A stretch of 64,000 bases of DNA from Albibacterium sp035514885 (GCF_035514885.1 NZ_DATJCH010000017.1:1-64000); one strand, 5' to 3'; positions 8,082 through 17,655 are shown, counted from the stretch's first letter. The notes: generated by a model from the letters alone, not told the origin. Translations and numbers: made by a program.

Positions 8082-9668
8082 ATGCTTATTATACAAAACA
8101 TTTCATATACACATCCCAATAAAGATTTATTGTTTGACAATTTAAATCTCATTCTTAATAATCACCAAAAAGTAGCTTTAATCGGAAACAATGGTATAGG
8201 AAAATCCATTCTATTAAAAATTATTGCCAACGAACTACCAATTTCTGATGGACAATTAAATGTAGATACTAAACCTTACTATATTCCCCAAGTTTTTGGA
8301 CAATACAATCATTTGACCATTGCCCAGGCACTTGGGGTTGACGATAAACTCGATGCATTAACCGAGATATTAGATGGTAACGCTACCGAAGAAAATTATA
8401 CTTTACTTGACGATAATTGGACAATCGAAGAGCGTTGTCATGAAAGTTTGCAACATTGGCAGTTATATGATTTAAAGTTGACGGAACGGATGGGAACTTT
8501 AAGTGGAGGACAAAAAGCAAAAGTTTTTCTTGCAGGTATTTCCCTTCACCAGCCTGAATTGATCTTAATGGATGAGCCTAGTAATCATTTGGATGTTTCA
8601 GGCAGAGAACTATTGTATAACTTTATTAAAGCAACAAAAAGTACATTAATTGTAGTGAGTCACGATAGAAAACTATTAAATATTCTGAGCACCGTTTATG
8701 AATTGAGTAAACAAGGAATTAAAATTTATGGCGGTAATTATGAGTTTTATACAGAGCAAAAGAAAATAGAAAGTACTGCCTTGAGCCAGGACATACACAG
8801 CAAAGAAAAAGCCTTCAGAAAAGCAAAAGAAAAGGAACGAAAAACATTGGAGCAACAACAGAAATTAAACATTCGTGGAAAAGGGAAACAAGAAAAAGCT
8901 GGTGTCGCGCGAATAATGATGAACACCTTGCGGAATAATGCCGAAAATAGCACATCAAGAATCAAAAGTATTCACCATGAAAAAATCGATGGAATTTCGC
9001 AGGAATTGCATGGTCTACGATCTAATTTGGCTGATATTGATAAAATGAAGTTTGGTTTTGATAACTCCCCATTGCATAAAGGTAAAGTTCTGTTTAAAGC
9101 TGATAATCTCATTGTGACTTATGATAAACAACCTCTTTGGAATGATAAATTAAGTTTACAACTTACAAGTGGAGAACGAGTTGCATTAACAGGAAAAAAT
9201 GGATCAGGAAAAACGACTCTAATAAGAGTTATCTTAGGTGATTTGAAACCACTAAGTGGAACGATCTATCGAACGGAGAATAAATCGGTTTATATTGATC
9301 AGGATTATTCTTTGATCGATAATCAACTGAATGTTTACGAACAAGCTCAGTCATTTAATCTCTCAGCTCTGTTAGAGCATGAAATTAAAATCAGGCTTAA
9401 TCGTTTTCTGTTTGCAAAAGAAGACTGGAACAAAGTATGTGGTACCTTAAGTGGTGGAGAGAGAATGCGTTTAATGCTATGTTGCTTAACCATAAACAAT
9501 CAATCCCCCGATATTATTATTTTAGACGAACCGACGAATAACCTGGATATTCAGAATATAGAAATTTTGACATCTGCAATTAATGCTTATCAAGGAACAT
9601 TAATTGTTGTTTCGCATGATGAATATTTTTTGGAACAAATAAATATTGATCGGACAATTACACTGTAG
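8082..9668 (+). CDS. ABC-F family ATPase, possible ribosome-protection resistance protein
   Basis: The 528-residue soluble protein has two complete ABC domains and no membrane segment, the ABC-F plan. Domain 1 shows GNNGIGKS (from residue 35), LSGGQKAKVFLAGI and LMDEPSNHLD. Domain 2 shows GKNGSGKT (from residue 371), LSGGERMRLM and ILDEPTNNLD. The charged interdomain linker (about residues 225-330, rich in Lys/Arg/Glu) is where antibiotic-resistance ABC-Fs reach into the ribosomal exit-site region. It stands alone with its own promoter, leader and terminator inside an integrative element, which favours resistance cargo over a housekeeping factor. The drug class cannot be told from sequence. 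Confidence 0.85.
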   Translation: MLIIQNISYTHPNKDLLFDNLNLILNNHQKVALIGNNGIGKSILLKIIANELPISDGQLNVDTKPYYIPQVFGQYNHLTIAQALGVDDKLDALTEILDGNATEENYTLLDDNWTIEERCHESLQHWQLYDLKLTERMGTLSGGQKAKVFLAGISLHQPELILMDEPSNHLDVSGRELLYNFIKATKSTLIVVSHDRKLLNILSTVYELSKQGIKIYGGNYEFYTEQKKIESTALSQDIHSKEKAFRKAKEKERKTLEQQQKLNIRGKGKQEKAGVARIMMNTLRNNAENSTSRIKSIHHEKIDGISQELHGLRSNLADIDKMKFGFDNSPLHKGKVLFKADNLIVTYDKQPLWNDKLSLQLTSGERVALTGKNGSGKTTLIRVILGDLKPLSGTIYRTENKSVYIDQDYSLIDNQLNVYEQAQSFNLSALLEHEIKIRLNRFLFAKEDWNKVCGTLSGGERMRLMLCCLTINNQSPDIIILDEPTNNLDIQNIEILTSAINAYQGTLIVVSHDEYFLEQINIDRTITL

Positions 9669-9728
9669 ATATCACACTATCTGATTCAATGAATTTGCAC
9701 ATTTTCTATTTGATTATAATTATTTAAG

Positions 9729-9779
9729 AACAATCAATGAATGAGTATGTATATGCTCGAATACATTGATTGTTTTTGA
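9729..9779 (+). terminator. Rho-independent terminator after ABC-F gene
   Basis: Arms AACAATCAATG (9729-9739) and CATTGATTGTT (9764-9774) pair perfectly, with a partly self-complementary loop and a short T-run after the stem. It lies 60 bases after the ABC-F stop. Confidence 0.7.
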
Positions 9780-9840
9780 TATAAGTTGCTTTTCGAGTTA
9801 GTTTTCAAGCTATTTTGTGTTTGAACTTAGTAATAAAACA

Positions 9841-9862
9841 CACACCTCACCCTAAAGGTGTG
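9841..9862 (+). promoter_or_regulatory. Hairpin in leader of the tra operon
   Basis: Arms CACACCT (9841-9847) and AGGTGTG (9856-9862) form a short stable stem about 70 bases before the first tra gene. A second weaker structure (CCAGTT/AACTG, about 9896-9928) lies between it and the start codon. Together they may be a leader that controls the transfer operon. Confidence 0.35.
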
Positions 9863-9934
9863 AACTCCTGACAAAATCTTCCCCCACATTTGCCTCCAGT
9901 TCAGCAATGGTGCTGTTCGATAAACTGAAGGATT

Positions 9935-10207
9935 ATGTTTACATCCATTTCATGGCAGCAATACTTGCAAGCCATAGCAATCTTGACCTCCGCTTATTAC
10001 ACTGCGGTTATTTTACTCTATTTCAGGGTAGAGTTATTCGCCATCCTACATCGCATTAAAAATGGGAAACCTTTTCACGAATCCCATTCGCAAAAAAAGG
10101 AAGTGCTTGGAACAATCGCACAAGATCAGCATGAGCATAGTTTCAATGCCGAAGAACTTGAATTCTCTTCAAGGGAACCCAATCAATTAATCGATGAAAC
10201 CCATTAA
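9935..10207 (+). CDS. Small membrane protein, first gene of tra operon
   Basis: The 90-residue protein has one hydrophobic segment (about residues 12-32, AIAILTSAYYTAVILLYF) and a polar, His/Glu-rich tail. It lies 11 bases before traE and is read with it, at the position where TraD-type small proteins stand in CTnDOT-like operons. I do not recognise a domain. A role in assembly of the mating channel is inferred from position only. Confidence 0.65.
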   Translation: MFTSISWQQYLQAIAILTSAYYTAVILLYFRVELFAILHRIKNGKPFHESHSQKKEVLGTIAQDQHEHSFNAEELEFSSREPNQLIDETH

Positions 10208-10218
10208 TCACATTTTTT

Positions 10219-10554
10219 ATGAAAGCGAACTCAAATTCACTCAAACTTATTGGCAATAAGGTCAATATAATTATTGTAACCATAGCGTTGGTTCTAATCG
10301 CCGGAAGTCTATTCGCACAGGATGGTAATGCTGGAATTAACGAAGCAACGAACAAAGTGAAAGGATATTTCACTACGGGCACCGACTTAATGTACGCCAT
10401 TGGTGCTGTCTCTGGATTAGTGGGTGCGATTAAGGTATACCAAAAATGGAACGGTGGTGATCATGATACCGGAAAGGTTGCAGCCGCTTGGTTTGGAAGC
10501 TGTGTTTTTTTAGTGGTAGTAGCTACTGTTTTGCAATCCTTTTTCGGAATCTAG
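10219..10554 (+). CDS. traE: Conjugative transfer protein TraE (DUF4134)
   Basis: The 111-residue protein has a signal-like N-terminus ending in SLFAQDG and two hydrophobic segments (about residues 58-76 and 88-108), with the family features GIMEAxxxVKxYF-like GINEATNKVKGYF and the polar turn YQKWNGGDHDTGK. TraE/DUF4134 proteins are VirB2/VirB3-like small membrane parts of the Bacteroidota type IV channel. It is followed by traF two bases later, the normal order. Confidence 0.88.
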   Translation: MKANSNSLKLIGNKVNIIIVTIALVLIAGSLFAQDGNAGINEATNKVKGYFTTGTDLMYAIGAVSGLVGAIKVYQKWNGGDHDTGKVAAAWFGSCVFLVVVATVLQSFFGI

Positions 10555-10556
10555 TT

Positions 10557-10907
10557 ATGGCAACAATTTATAGAATAAACAAAGGGATTAATAAACCCAT
10601 CGAATTTCGGGGATTAAAAGCCCAGTACATTACGTATTTGGCGATTGGTCTGGTCGCACTGCTCATCCTGTTTGCATCCTTGTATATTATAGGTATCAAT
10701 CTATTTGTCTGCATCTTTCTGGTAGGTGGGTTCGGTTTTGGGTTGTTTGCGACGGTATATCGATTGAGTCACCAGTATGGGGAACATGGATTGTTGAAGC
10801 GGCTGGCTAGAAAGTATATTCCGGAATTTATCCGATTTAAATCCCGAAGATTTTTCACTAATCTGGATCCTAAGGTGATTCAAAAGAATAGGAGGAAGTA
10901 TGGCTAA
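10557..10907 (+). CDS. traF: Conjugative transfer protein TraF (DUF4133, VirB3-like)
   Basis: The 116-residue protein has two adjacent membrane segments (about residues 25-70) and a basic C-terminus ending in VIQKNRRKYG. MATIYRINKGINKPIEFRGL is the typical start, so ATG 10557 is chosen; a longer in-frame reading would begin inside traE. It overlaps traG by eight bases, consistent with coupling. The family is the VirB3-like partner of the VirB4 ATPase. Confidence 0.88.
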   Translation: MATIYRINKGINKPIEFRGLKAQYITYLAIGLVALLILFASLYIIGINLFVCIFLVGGFGFGLFATVYRLSHQYGEHGLLKRLARKYIPEFIRFKSRRFFTNLDPKVIQKNRRKYG

Positions 10908-13389
10908 GCCGATTGATATTGAAAATATATTTCCGATCTATAAAGTGGAGAACAATGCGATAATCTCTGTATTCGGAGATATAACCGTGGCCTACGAGGT
11001 GATACTCCCTGAGATTTTCTCATTATCCAATCATGAGTATGAGACTTTTCATCAGGCATGGGTAAAGGCAATTCGGGTTCTTCCTAAGCATAGTTGCTTT
11101 CATAAACAGGACTGGTTTATCAAAGACACCTATCAACCATTTTTTGAAAACACCGAAACGTCAGCATTGCCCTCCCAGAGCTTTCTCTCTGAAAGTAGTG
11201 AACGGTTCTTTAATGAACGTCCCTTCATGAACCATAAATGTTATGTTTTTTTATCCAAGAAACCTAAGCAGAGACGTTCGGCAAATTCTGCACTTTCTGG
11301 ATTATTTCGGCGATCGATTGTTCCTAATGAGACCTTAAATGCAGGAATTATCAATGGTTTTTTAGACAAAGCACACCAGTTTGAACGGATCATGCTTGAC
11401 AGTGGATTTGTCCAATTAAATCGTCTCACCAACGATCAATTGGCAGGTGATGAAACAAAAGTTGGCTTGATTGAACGGTACTGTTTTCTGCTAAATGAAA
11501 CAGAGAAGGCTTCTATAAAGGATATCCATTTAAAAGATGAAATCAAGGTAGGTAATAGCCATGTGCAACTCTTTAGTTTATCAGATGTTGAGCACCTACC
11601 TTCCTTATGTGGATCACGCATCAATTACGATATGTACAGTACGGATCGAACAAAATGCAGTATCGGATTCGCTTCTCCTCTCGGGCAATTGCTGAATTGT
11701 AACCACATTTTTAATCAATACATTTTCATTGAAGACTCAGAGAAAACCCTGAAGCAATTGGAAGGTAAACGCTTGCGACTTCAATCCTTATCCGCTTACT
11801 CAAGAGATAACTCGATTGCTCGTGATGCGACACAGGAATTCTTGAATGAAGCAATAAGCCAACAACGATTGCCGGTAAAGTCGCATTTCAATGTATTAGC
11901 ATGGTGTGACGATCCAGATGAAAAAAAAAATACTGTGCGAACTCATGTTTCCTCCGCCATGGCACAAATGGATGCAACACCCAAACAGGAAACGGACGGT
12001 GCCCCTCAAATATGGTGGGCGGGTATACCTGGGAATGAAGCCGACTTTCCGATGAATGATACCTTTGATACTTTTCTGGAGCAAGCCTGTTGTTTCTTGA
12101 ACTTAGAAACCAATTACCGAACATCTTTAAGCCCAATAGGGATTCGATTAGGCGACCGTTTAACAGGTAAACCAGTGCATGTAGACATTTCTGATGAACC
12201 CATGAAAAAAGGGATTTGCAACAACCGGAATAAGTTTATTATCGGCCCCTCAGGTTCAGGGAAATCATTTTTTACTAACCACATGGTAAGAAGCTACTAT
12301 GAACAAGGCACGCACGTTCTGCTGATTGATGTCGGGCATAGTTATAAGGGTTTATGTGATTTGGTCGGCGGTTATTACTTCACCTATGAAGAATCCAACC
12401 CGATCAAATTCAACCCTTTTTACATCAGTAAAGGTTATAAACTCGATACGGAAAAGAAGGAAAGCTTAAAAAGCCTCATCCTAGCACTTTGGAAGAAAGA
12501 AGATGAAAAGCTAAATCGGCTAGAGTATGTGGCAGTATCAAATGCATTGCATGGCTATTATCAGAAATTGTCGAAATCTCCCAACCTATTTCCTTGCTTC
12601 AACACCTTTTACGATTACTTGAAGTCTGATTTTGCGAAGCAGATTAATGAGGACAACGTAAAAAGGACACATTTCGACCTGGATAACCTACTGTATGTTC
12701 TGAAACCATTTTATCAAGACGGTGAGTTTGGCTACCTATTAAACGCTACTGAAAACTTAGAGCTTTTAAGCGAACGGTTTATTGTTTTCGAATTAGATAA
12801 CATCAAGGATCATCCCATTCTTTTTCCAGTCGTCACGCTCATCATCATGGAAACCTTCCTTAGCAAGATGCGGAAATTGAAAGGCATCAGGAAGATGATC
12901 CTGATTGAAGAAGCCTGGAAAGCAATCGCTAAGGAGGGAATGGCAGAATACATAAAATACCTATTCAGAACGGTTCGTAAGTTTTTTGGGGAGGCTGTTA
13001 TTGTTACCCAAGACCTGGATGATGTTATCAGTTCAACTGTCTTAAAAGATACGATTATCAATAATTCAGATTGTAAAATCCTAATGGATCAATCCAAGTA
13101 TCAAAACAAGTTTGACATCATTCAGGATCTATTGGGCTTAACGGAAAAGGAAAAGGTTCAAGTGCTATCGGTGAATAAAGCCAATGATCCTAAACTGAAA
13201 TACAAGGAGGTCTTCATCAGCTTGGGTGGTCAGTTAAGCAAAGTGTACAGGACAGAGGTTAGCCCCGAAGAATACTTGGCCTATACTACTGAAGAAAGCG
13301 AAAAGCTTAAAGTACAGGAGTATTCGAGAAGATTTGGAAGCACTGAAAAAGGAATTGAAATGCTGGCAAAGGAGTTAAAAACAGAATAG
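10900..13389 (+). CDS. traG: VirB4-like conjugation ATPase TraG
   Basis: This 829-residue ATPase powers assembly of the type IV channel. The Walker A motif GPSGSGKS is at residues 449-456 and the Walker B MILIEEAW near 666-673, followed by the VirB4 motif FRTVRKFFGEAVIVTQDLDD. The N-terminal half is the usual VirB4 domain (DIENIFPIYKVENNAIIS start). Length matches CTnDOT TraG. It is the fourth gene of the operon and appears intact. Confidence 0.95.
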   Translation: MAKPIDIENIFPIYKVENNAIISVFGDITVAYEVILPEIFSLSNHEYETFHQAWVKAIRVLPKHSCFHKQDWFIKDTYQPFFENTETSALPSQSFLSESSERFFNERPFMNHKCYVFLSKKPKQRRSANSALSGLFRRSIVPNETLNAGIINGFLDKAHQFERIMLDSGFVQLNRLTNDQLAGDETKVGLIERYCFLLNETEKASIKDIHLKDEIKVGNSHVQLFSLSDVEHLPSLCGSRINYDMYSTDRTKCSIGFASPLGQLLNCNHIFNQYIFIEDSEKTLKQLEGKRLRLQSLSAYSRDNSIARDATQEFLNEAISQQRLPVKSHFNVLAWCDDPDEKKNTVRTHVSSAMAQMDATPKQETDGAPQIWWAGIPGNEADFPMNDTFDTFLEQACCFLNLETNYRTSLSPIGIRLGDRLTGKPVHVDISDEPMKKGICNNRNKFIIGPSGSGKSFFTNHMVRSYYEQGTHVLLIDVGHSYKGLCDLVGGYYFTYEESNPIKFNPFYISKGYKLDTEKKESLKSLILALWKKEDEKLNRLEYVAVSNALHGYYQKLSKSPNLFPCFNTFYDYLKSDFAKQINEDNVKRTHFDLDNLLYVLKPFYQDGEFGYLLNATENLELLSERFIVFELDNIKDHPILFPVVTLIIMETFLSKMRKLKGIRKMILIEEAWKAIAKEGMAEYIKYLFRTVRKFFGEAVIVTQDLDDVISSTVLKDTIINNSDCKILMDQSKYQNKFDIIQDLLGLTEKEKVQVLSVNKANDPKLKYKEVFISLGGQLSKVYRTEVSPEEYLAYTTEESEKLKVQEYSRRFGSTEKGIEMLAKELKTE

Positions 13390-13409
13390 TGAACCCTAAT
13401 TAATGAGAC

Positions 13410-14099
13410 ATGAAGAAATTAATGATTTATATGCCTGCGAGTATGATTGTGCTGATGGTCGCCTTGCCCATGAAGCAGGTCAACGCACAATTGGCGATAG
13501 TAGAAGTGATCAAGGCAGGAGTAAAAAAGGTGATTAAAGCAGTCGATCTTAAAATTCAGCGGATGCAGAACGAAACTATTTGGTTGCAAAATGCCCAAAA
13601 AGTGATGGAAAATCAGTTATCCAAATTAAAACTGACCGAGATAGCGGATTGGACAGAGCGTCAAAAGGAATTATACGGTAAATACTATGCTGATCTATGG
13701 AAAGTTAAAGCCGCGATTTCCTACTATCAACGAATTAAAGACGTCACGACCAAACAAGTTTTCCTGGTGGATGAATATAAAAAAGCCTGGAGTCTCGCAC
13801 AACAAGACAAAAATTTCACAATCGAGGAACTAGATTATATGCATCAAGTATATATGGGCATTTTAAAAGAGAGCGTAAACAATATGGATCAAATTCTGCT
13901 GGTGGTGAATTCTTTCAAAACGCAGATGACTGATGCCAAGCGATTGGAACTTATCAATGATGCAGCAGACAAGATTGATGTCAATTACAACGACCTTAAG
14001 CAGTTTAATAACCAGAGTATCGTGATGAGTCTACAACGTTCCAAAAGTAAGGAAGAAGTTGCAGCAGTTCAACGCTTATATGGATTAGAAGCAGATTGA
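13410..14099 (+). CDS. traI: Conjugative transfer protein TraI (DUF4141-like)
   Basis: The 229-residue protein has a signal peptide ending at VNAQL (about residue 27), followed by an almost wholly helical, coiled-coil-rich chain (KIQRMQNETIWLQNAQKVME). It corresponds to the periplasmic TraI/DUF4141 protein that follows traG in CTnDOT-like operons; a separate TraH is not seen. VirB5-like stalk function is suggested for the family but not shown. One base separates it from the next gene. Confidence 0.8.
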   Translation: MKKLMIYMPASMIVLMVALPMKQVNAQLAIVEVIKAGVKKVIKAVDLKIQRMQNETIWLQNAQKVMENQLSKLKLTEIADWTERQKELYGKYYADLWKVKAAISYYQRIKDVTTKQVFLVDEYKKAWSLAQQDKNFTIEELDYMHQVYMGILKESVNNMDQILLVVNSFKTQMTDAKRLELINDAADKIDVNYNDLKQFNNQSIVMSLQRSKSKEEVAAVQRLYGLEAD

Positions 14100-14100
14100 C

Positions 14101-14715
14101 ATGAAAATATTGATTTGCATCCTGTTCTTAGCCCTCTCGATTAGCAGCCAAGCCCAAACATGGAATGAATTTTTCAGACAAAAGAAAACCCAAGAAAAAT
14201 ACCTTTTACAACAAATTGTTGCTCTAAAAGTCTATGCAGGTTATCTGAAAGACGGTTATGTCATTGCCTCCAAAGGAATTCATTCTATTGAGTCTTTTGC
14301 AAATGGCGAGTTCAGTCTTCACGATGCTTTTTTTAGTTCGCTCAAGGTAGTTAGTCCCCTCATTGCAAATAATGGAAATGTTGATGATATCCTAGGTTGG
14401 CAAGTGGAGATTAAGAAGCAATTTTCCTCGCTTTCAAAAATGACTCTACATGACCAACGCAAAGACTATTTTGAAAATGTGAAAGACAAAATAGTAAAAG
14501 AATGTGAAGTTGATTTGGAGGAACTTCTCCTGCTGATCTCATCTGGAGAACTAGAGATGTCAGATGATGAACGGCTAAAACGCTTAGAAAGGATTCATCA
14601 CAGCATGAAGGATAAATACCAGTTTACGCAAGTCTTCATTAACCAGGTCAAGGTATTGGAAAAGCAGATCGAATTAGAAAAACGAAGCATTCAAAGAATG
14701 CGAAAAAATCACTAA
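14101..14715 (+). CDS. Exported tra-operon protein, paralogue 1
   Basis: The 204-residue protein has a signal peptide (cleavage near SSQAQTW, residue 19) and a helical body. The block FANGEFSLHDAFFSSLKVVSPLI is shared with the next gene (ISEGNFNLHDAFIEGLLSVSPAI), as is the later LEMSDDERLKRLERI. The two are therefore tandem paralogues. Similar proteins in Bacteroidota tra operons are sometimes labelled TerB-like, but I cannot confirm that fold. The location is presumably periplasmic, as an accessory of the channel. Confidence 0.75.
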   Translation: MKILICILFLALSISSQAQTWNEFFRQKKTQEKYLLQQIVALKVYAGYLKDGYVIASKGIHSIESFANGEFSLHDAFFSSLKVVSPLIANNGNVDDILGWQVEIKKQFSSLSKMTLHDQRKDYFENVKDKIVKECEVDLEELLLLISSGELEMSDDERLKRLERIHHSMKDKYQFTQVFINQVKVLEKQIELEKRSIQRMRKNH

Positions 14716-14732
14716 ACCCCAAACTAGCGATT

Positions 14733-15362
14733 ATGAAGTGTATTTGGCTATCAATCTTAATAATTGGAACAAACCTTTCGGTAAAGGCGCAATCTAAGGA
14801 AATTCAGCAGTTAATGTTGAATTATGAAAAGCTTACCCAGCTAAAAAATATCCTAACCGACATGAAAAAAGGGTATCAGGTGGTGAGTAACGGCTATACA
14901 GCCATTAAGGATATATCGGAAGGGAATTTTAATCTCCACGATGCCTTTATTGAGGGACTGCTTTCTGTAAGTCCTGCAATAAAAAATTATAAGAGAGTTC
15001 CCGACATCATTCAGTATCAGAAATACATTATTCGAGAGTACAAAAATGCTTATAAAAATTTCAAGTTAAGTGGATTCTTCAACGAAGGTGAAATTGAATA
15101 TATGGGAAACGTCTATAGTAATTTGTTCAATCAGAGTGTAAAGAGCCTTGACGAATTGGCGACAGTGATAACGTCCTCAAAATTAAGCATGAGTGATGAT
15201 GAACGATTGCATGCGATCGACAGGATTTTTGCAGAAACAGAAGACAAACTCCAGTTTCTTCGAATGTTCAATAAAAACGCTAAAATTTTAGCGTTGCAAC
15301 GGAGTAAAGAATTCCGAAACCTTGAATCGTCTCAAAAACTCTATCAACTAAATCTTAATTGA
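14733..15362 (+). CDS. Exported tra-operon protein, paralogue 2
   Basis: The 209-residue protein has a signal peptide (cleavage near SVKAQSK) and the same plan as the preceding gene, including the LHDAF and SMSDDERL blocks. Its C-terminus (ILALQRSKEFRNLESSQKLYQL) also resembles the end of the TraI-like protein (VMSLQRSKSKEEVAAVQRLYGL), so all three may descend from one ancestor. It is the last gene before a 190-base gap carrying two palindromic repeats. Confidence 0.75.
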   Translation: MKCIWLSILIIGTNLSVKAQSKEIQQLMLNYEKLTQLKNILTDMKKGYQVVSNGYTAIKDISEGNFNLHDAFIEGLLSVSPAIKNYKRVPDIIQYQKYIIREYKNAYKNFKLSGFFNEGEIEYMGNVYSNLFNQSVKSLDELATVITSSKLSMSDDERLHAIDRIFAETEDKLQFLRMFNKNAKILALQRSKEFRNLESSQKLYQLNLN

Positions 15363-15367
15363 CAGCT

Positions 15368-15435
15368 ATGAAACCATCATGAGCTTAATATAAACTCACA
15401 CAAAGCGATGAATATAGTGCTCATGGTAGCTTCAT
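15368..15435 (+). repeat. Palindromic repeat copy 1 in tra operon
   Basis: Arms ATGAAACCATCATGAG (15368-15383) and CTCATGGTAGCTTCAT (15420-15435) pair almost fully across a 36-base loop. It is the first of three related copies. Confidence 0.75.
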
Positions 15436-15462
15436 CGCCTATAAAAAACAAAATATATTCTG

Positions 15463-15528
15463 ATGAAACCATCATGAGTTCGAAAAACTCACAAACTGAA
15501 AAAGAATAACCACTCATGATAGCTTCAT
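15463..15528 (+). repeat. Palindromic repeat copy 2 in tra operon
   Basis: Arms ATGAAACCATCATGAG (15463-15478) and CTCATGATAGCTTCAT (15513-15528) repeat copy 1 about 95 bases downstream. The structure ends 25 bases before the traJ start. Confidence 0.75.
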
Positions 15529-15553
15529 TGCCACTTTTAAACAATTTATTCCA

Positions 15554-16765
15554 ATGAAAATTTCAAAATTATTAATAGCCTTGGTGGTCCTGATAGGAAT
15601 TTCCTTGCCTGAACGTTCATTTTCTCAAGGTTTAGCAGGTGATATAAATGGACTTCAAAGTGTATTGGATCAAGTTTATGATGAAATGATTCCGTTGGCA
15701 AGTAAACTTATTGGCGTTGCTAGGGGAATAGCAGGATTTGCGGCCTTGTGGTATATCGCATCACGAGTGTGGCGACAAATTGCTGCGGCAGAACCCATAG
15801 ATTTTTATCCATTACTTCGTCCGTTTGGTTTGGGGCTGGCTATTTTGCTTTTTCCCGCTGTCCTCTCTCTAATGAACGGAATTCTGCAACCCATTGTAGG
15901 AGCCACGTCTGGAATGGTTAAAGATTCAGATAGGGCTATTGCCGTTTTACTCGCTCAGAAGGAAAAAGCAATAAAGGAGTCTGATACATGGGAAATGTAC
16001 GTTGGTATTGATGGACAAGGTGATCGGGATAAATGGTATAAATACACACATCCTGAGAGTAATGATGGTAGTGGAGAAAGTATAATGGAAAGCATTGGTA
16101 ACGACATGAAATTCTGGATGGATAAACAATCCTATAGTTTTCGGAATTCAATCAAGCAATGGATGAGCGAAGTACTTCAAGTCATTTATGAGTCAGCTGC
16201 ATTATGCATCAATACAATCCGAACGTTCTATTTAATCGTGTTGGCGATTCTTGGTCCCTTAGTATTTGGTTTTGCTGTTTTTGACGGTTTTCAACACACC
16301 TTAACGGTGTGGCTGGCCAGGTATATCAATGTTTTTCTATGGCTGCCAATCGCCAATATTTTCGGTTCCATTTTAGGGAAGATTCAAGAAAACATGTTGC
16401 AGCTGGATATTAGCCAAGTTGGACTATCAGGAGATACTTTTTTTAGTTCCACCGATACGGCTTACCTCATATTCATGCTGATTGGGATTGTAGGATACTT
16501 TACTGTTCCCAGTGTTGCAAATTATGTGGTGCATGCAGGTGGAGGAAATGGCCTCCTTCAGAAAGTGAATTCCATGGTCATTAGTTCCGGTACTACTGTG
16601 GTGGCTTCAGGTGTAGCAGCTGGTGGGATGATGGCCGATTCCTTAGGAAATCAACGTGGACAAATGTCTCAAGGGATGGCTGGCTATGGTCAGAATTCTG
16701 GTTATTTCGGAAATGATCAAGGAGGTGAATCCAAGTTTCAGCAGGATAAACCCACGGGAAATTAA
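15554..16765 (+). CDS. traJ: Conjugative transfer protein TraJ (VirB6-like)
   Basis: The 403-residue integral membrane protein has a signal-like start (LLIALVVLIGISLPERSFSQ) and about five further membrane segments, including FYLIVLAILGPLVFGFAVF and YLIFMLIGIVGYFTVPSV. The Gly/Gln-rich C-terminal tail is typical. TraJ is the polytopic channel component, analogous to VirB6. Two palindromic repeats precede the gene; traK follows 19 bases later. Confidence 0.9.
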   Translation: MKISKLLIALVVLIGISLPERSFSQGLAGDINGLQSVLDQVYDEMIPLASKLIGVARGIAGFAALWYIASRVWRQIAAAEPIDFYPLLRPFGLGLAILLFPAVLSLMNGILQPIVGATSGMVKDSDRAIAVLLAQKEKAIKESDTWEMYVGIDGQGDRDKWYKYTHPESNDGSGESIMESIGNDMKFWMDKQSYSFRNSIKQWMSEVLQVIYESAALCINTIRTFYLIVLAILGPLVFGFAVFDGFQHTLTVWLARYINVFLWLPIANIFGSILGKIQENMLQLDISQVGLSGDTFFSSTDTAYLIFMLIGIVGYFTVPSVANYVVHAGGGNGLLQKVNSMVISSGTTVVASGVAAGGMMADSLGNQRGQMSQGMAGYGQNSGYFGNDQGGESKFQQDKPTGN

Positions 16766-16784
16766 CAATTTAACAATTACGCAT

Positions 16785-17402
16785 ATGTTTCAGCAATTAA
16801 AAAACATCGATACAGCATTTAAGCATATAAAGGTTTTTAGTGCGGTCTTAATAATAGCCTGTATATTCATTTCCAGCTTTTCATTGGTGAAAAGTTATCA
16901 AGCGGTGCAAGTTGCCCAAAATCGGATCTACATTTTGGCTAACGGAAAAGCCTTAGAAGCTTTTTCGGCTGGCAGAAAAGAAAATATTCCCGTTGAAGCG
17001 AAGGATCATGTAAAAATGTTCCATCAACATTTTTTCTCCCTGGATCCAGATGATCAAGTTATTAAAACCAACGTAAGCAAAGCACTTTATTTGGCTGATG
17101 GTTCCGCAAAGTCTCAATACGATAACCTAAAGGAAAAAGGATACTATTCCCAACTGATTTCTGCGAACATTAGCCAGAAGATCAACGTGGATAGCATTCA
17201 ACTCGATTTAGATCAATACCCTTATTTTTTTCGATGTTATGCTACACAGGAATTGATTCGCTCTACCTCTGCCACAACCAGAATGCTGATAACTGAAGGG
17301 TATCTGCGAAATGTAAGTCGATCAGACAATAATCCTCATGGCTTTTTGATTGAGCGGTGGCAGACCATAAGCAACCATAATATGACAATAGAATCTAACT
17401 AA
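16785..17402 (+). CDS. traK: Conjugative transfer protein TraK (VirB8-like)
   Basis: The 205-residue protein has one N-terminal membrane anchor (about residues 18-40) and a periplasmic domain. MFQQLKNIDTAFKHIKVFS is the typical TraK start, which selects ATG 16785 over a longer in-frame reading that overlaps traJ. FLIERW near the C-terminus is a family feature. TraK is the VirB8-like assembly factor of the channel. Confidence 0.9.
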   Translation: MFQQLKNIDTAFKHIKVFSAVLIIACIFISSFSLVKSYQAVQVAQNRIYILANGKALEAFSAGRKENIPVEAKDHVKMFHQHFFSLDPDDQVIKTNVSKALYLADGSAKSQYDNLKEKGYYSQLISANISQKINVDSIQLDLDQYPYFFRCYATQELIRSTSATTRMLITEGYLRNVSRSDNNPHGFLIERWQTISNHNMTIESN

Positions 17403-17403
17403 T

Positions 17404-17625
17404 ATGTTTTTTAATAAGAAAAAAGCACCGCTGAAAAAAGTCGATCAGGACGTTGCTGCTAGAAAAATTGCCGATCAAATAATTAAATTTCAGATTAGTA
17501 TAGCGGACTTTTTAAATGTAAAAACAGCGCATTACACCAAGTCCCAGAAGCAGATTTTATTATTCATCGTTAGTGTGTTTTTTAGTGCCCTAAGTCTTTA
17601 CCTGATCTTTAATTCTCTCTTATAA
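17404..17625 (+). CDS. traL: Small tra protein at TraL position
   Basis: The 73-residue protein is basic at the N-terminus (FFNKKKAPLKKVD) and has one C-terminal membrane segment (QILLFIVSVFFSALSLYLIF). It starts one base after traK and precedes traM, the place of TraL/DUF3989 proteins in CTnDOT-like operons. The assignment rests mainly on position and size. Confidence 0.7.
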   Translation: MFFNKKKAPLKKVDQDVAARKIADQIIKFQISIADFLNVKTAHYTKSQKQILLFIVSVFFSALSLYLIFNSLL

Positions 17626-17655
17626 CAGATTCTTTCACCTTTTAAATTTATTATC

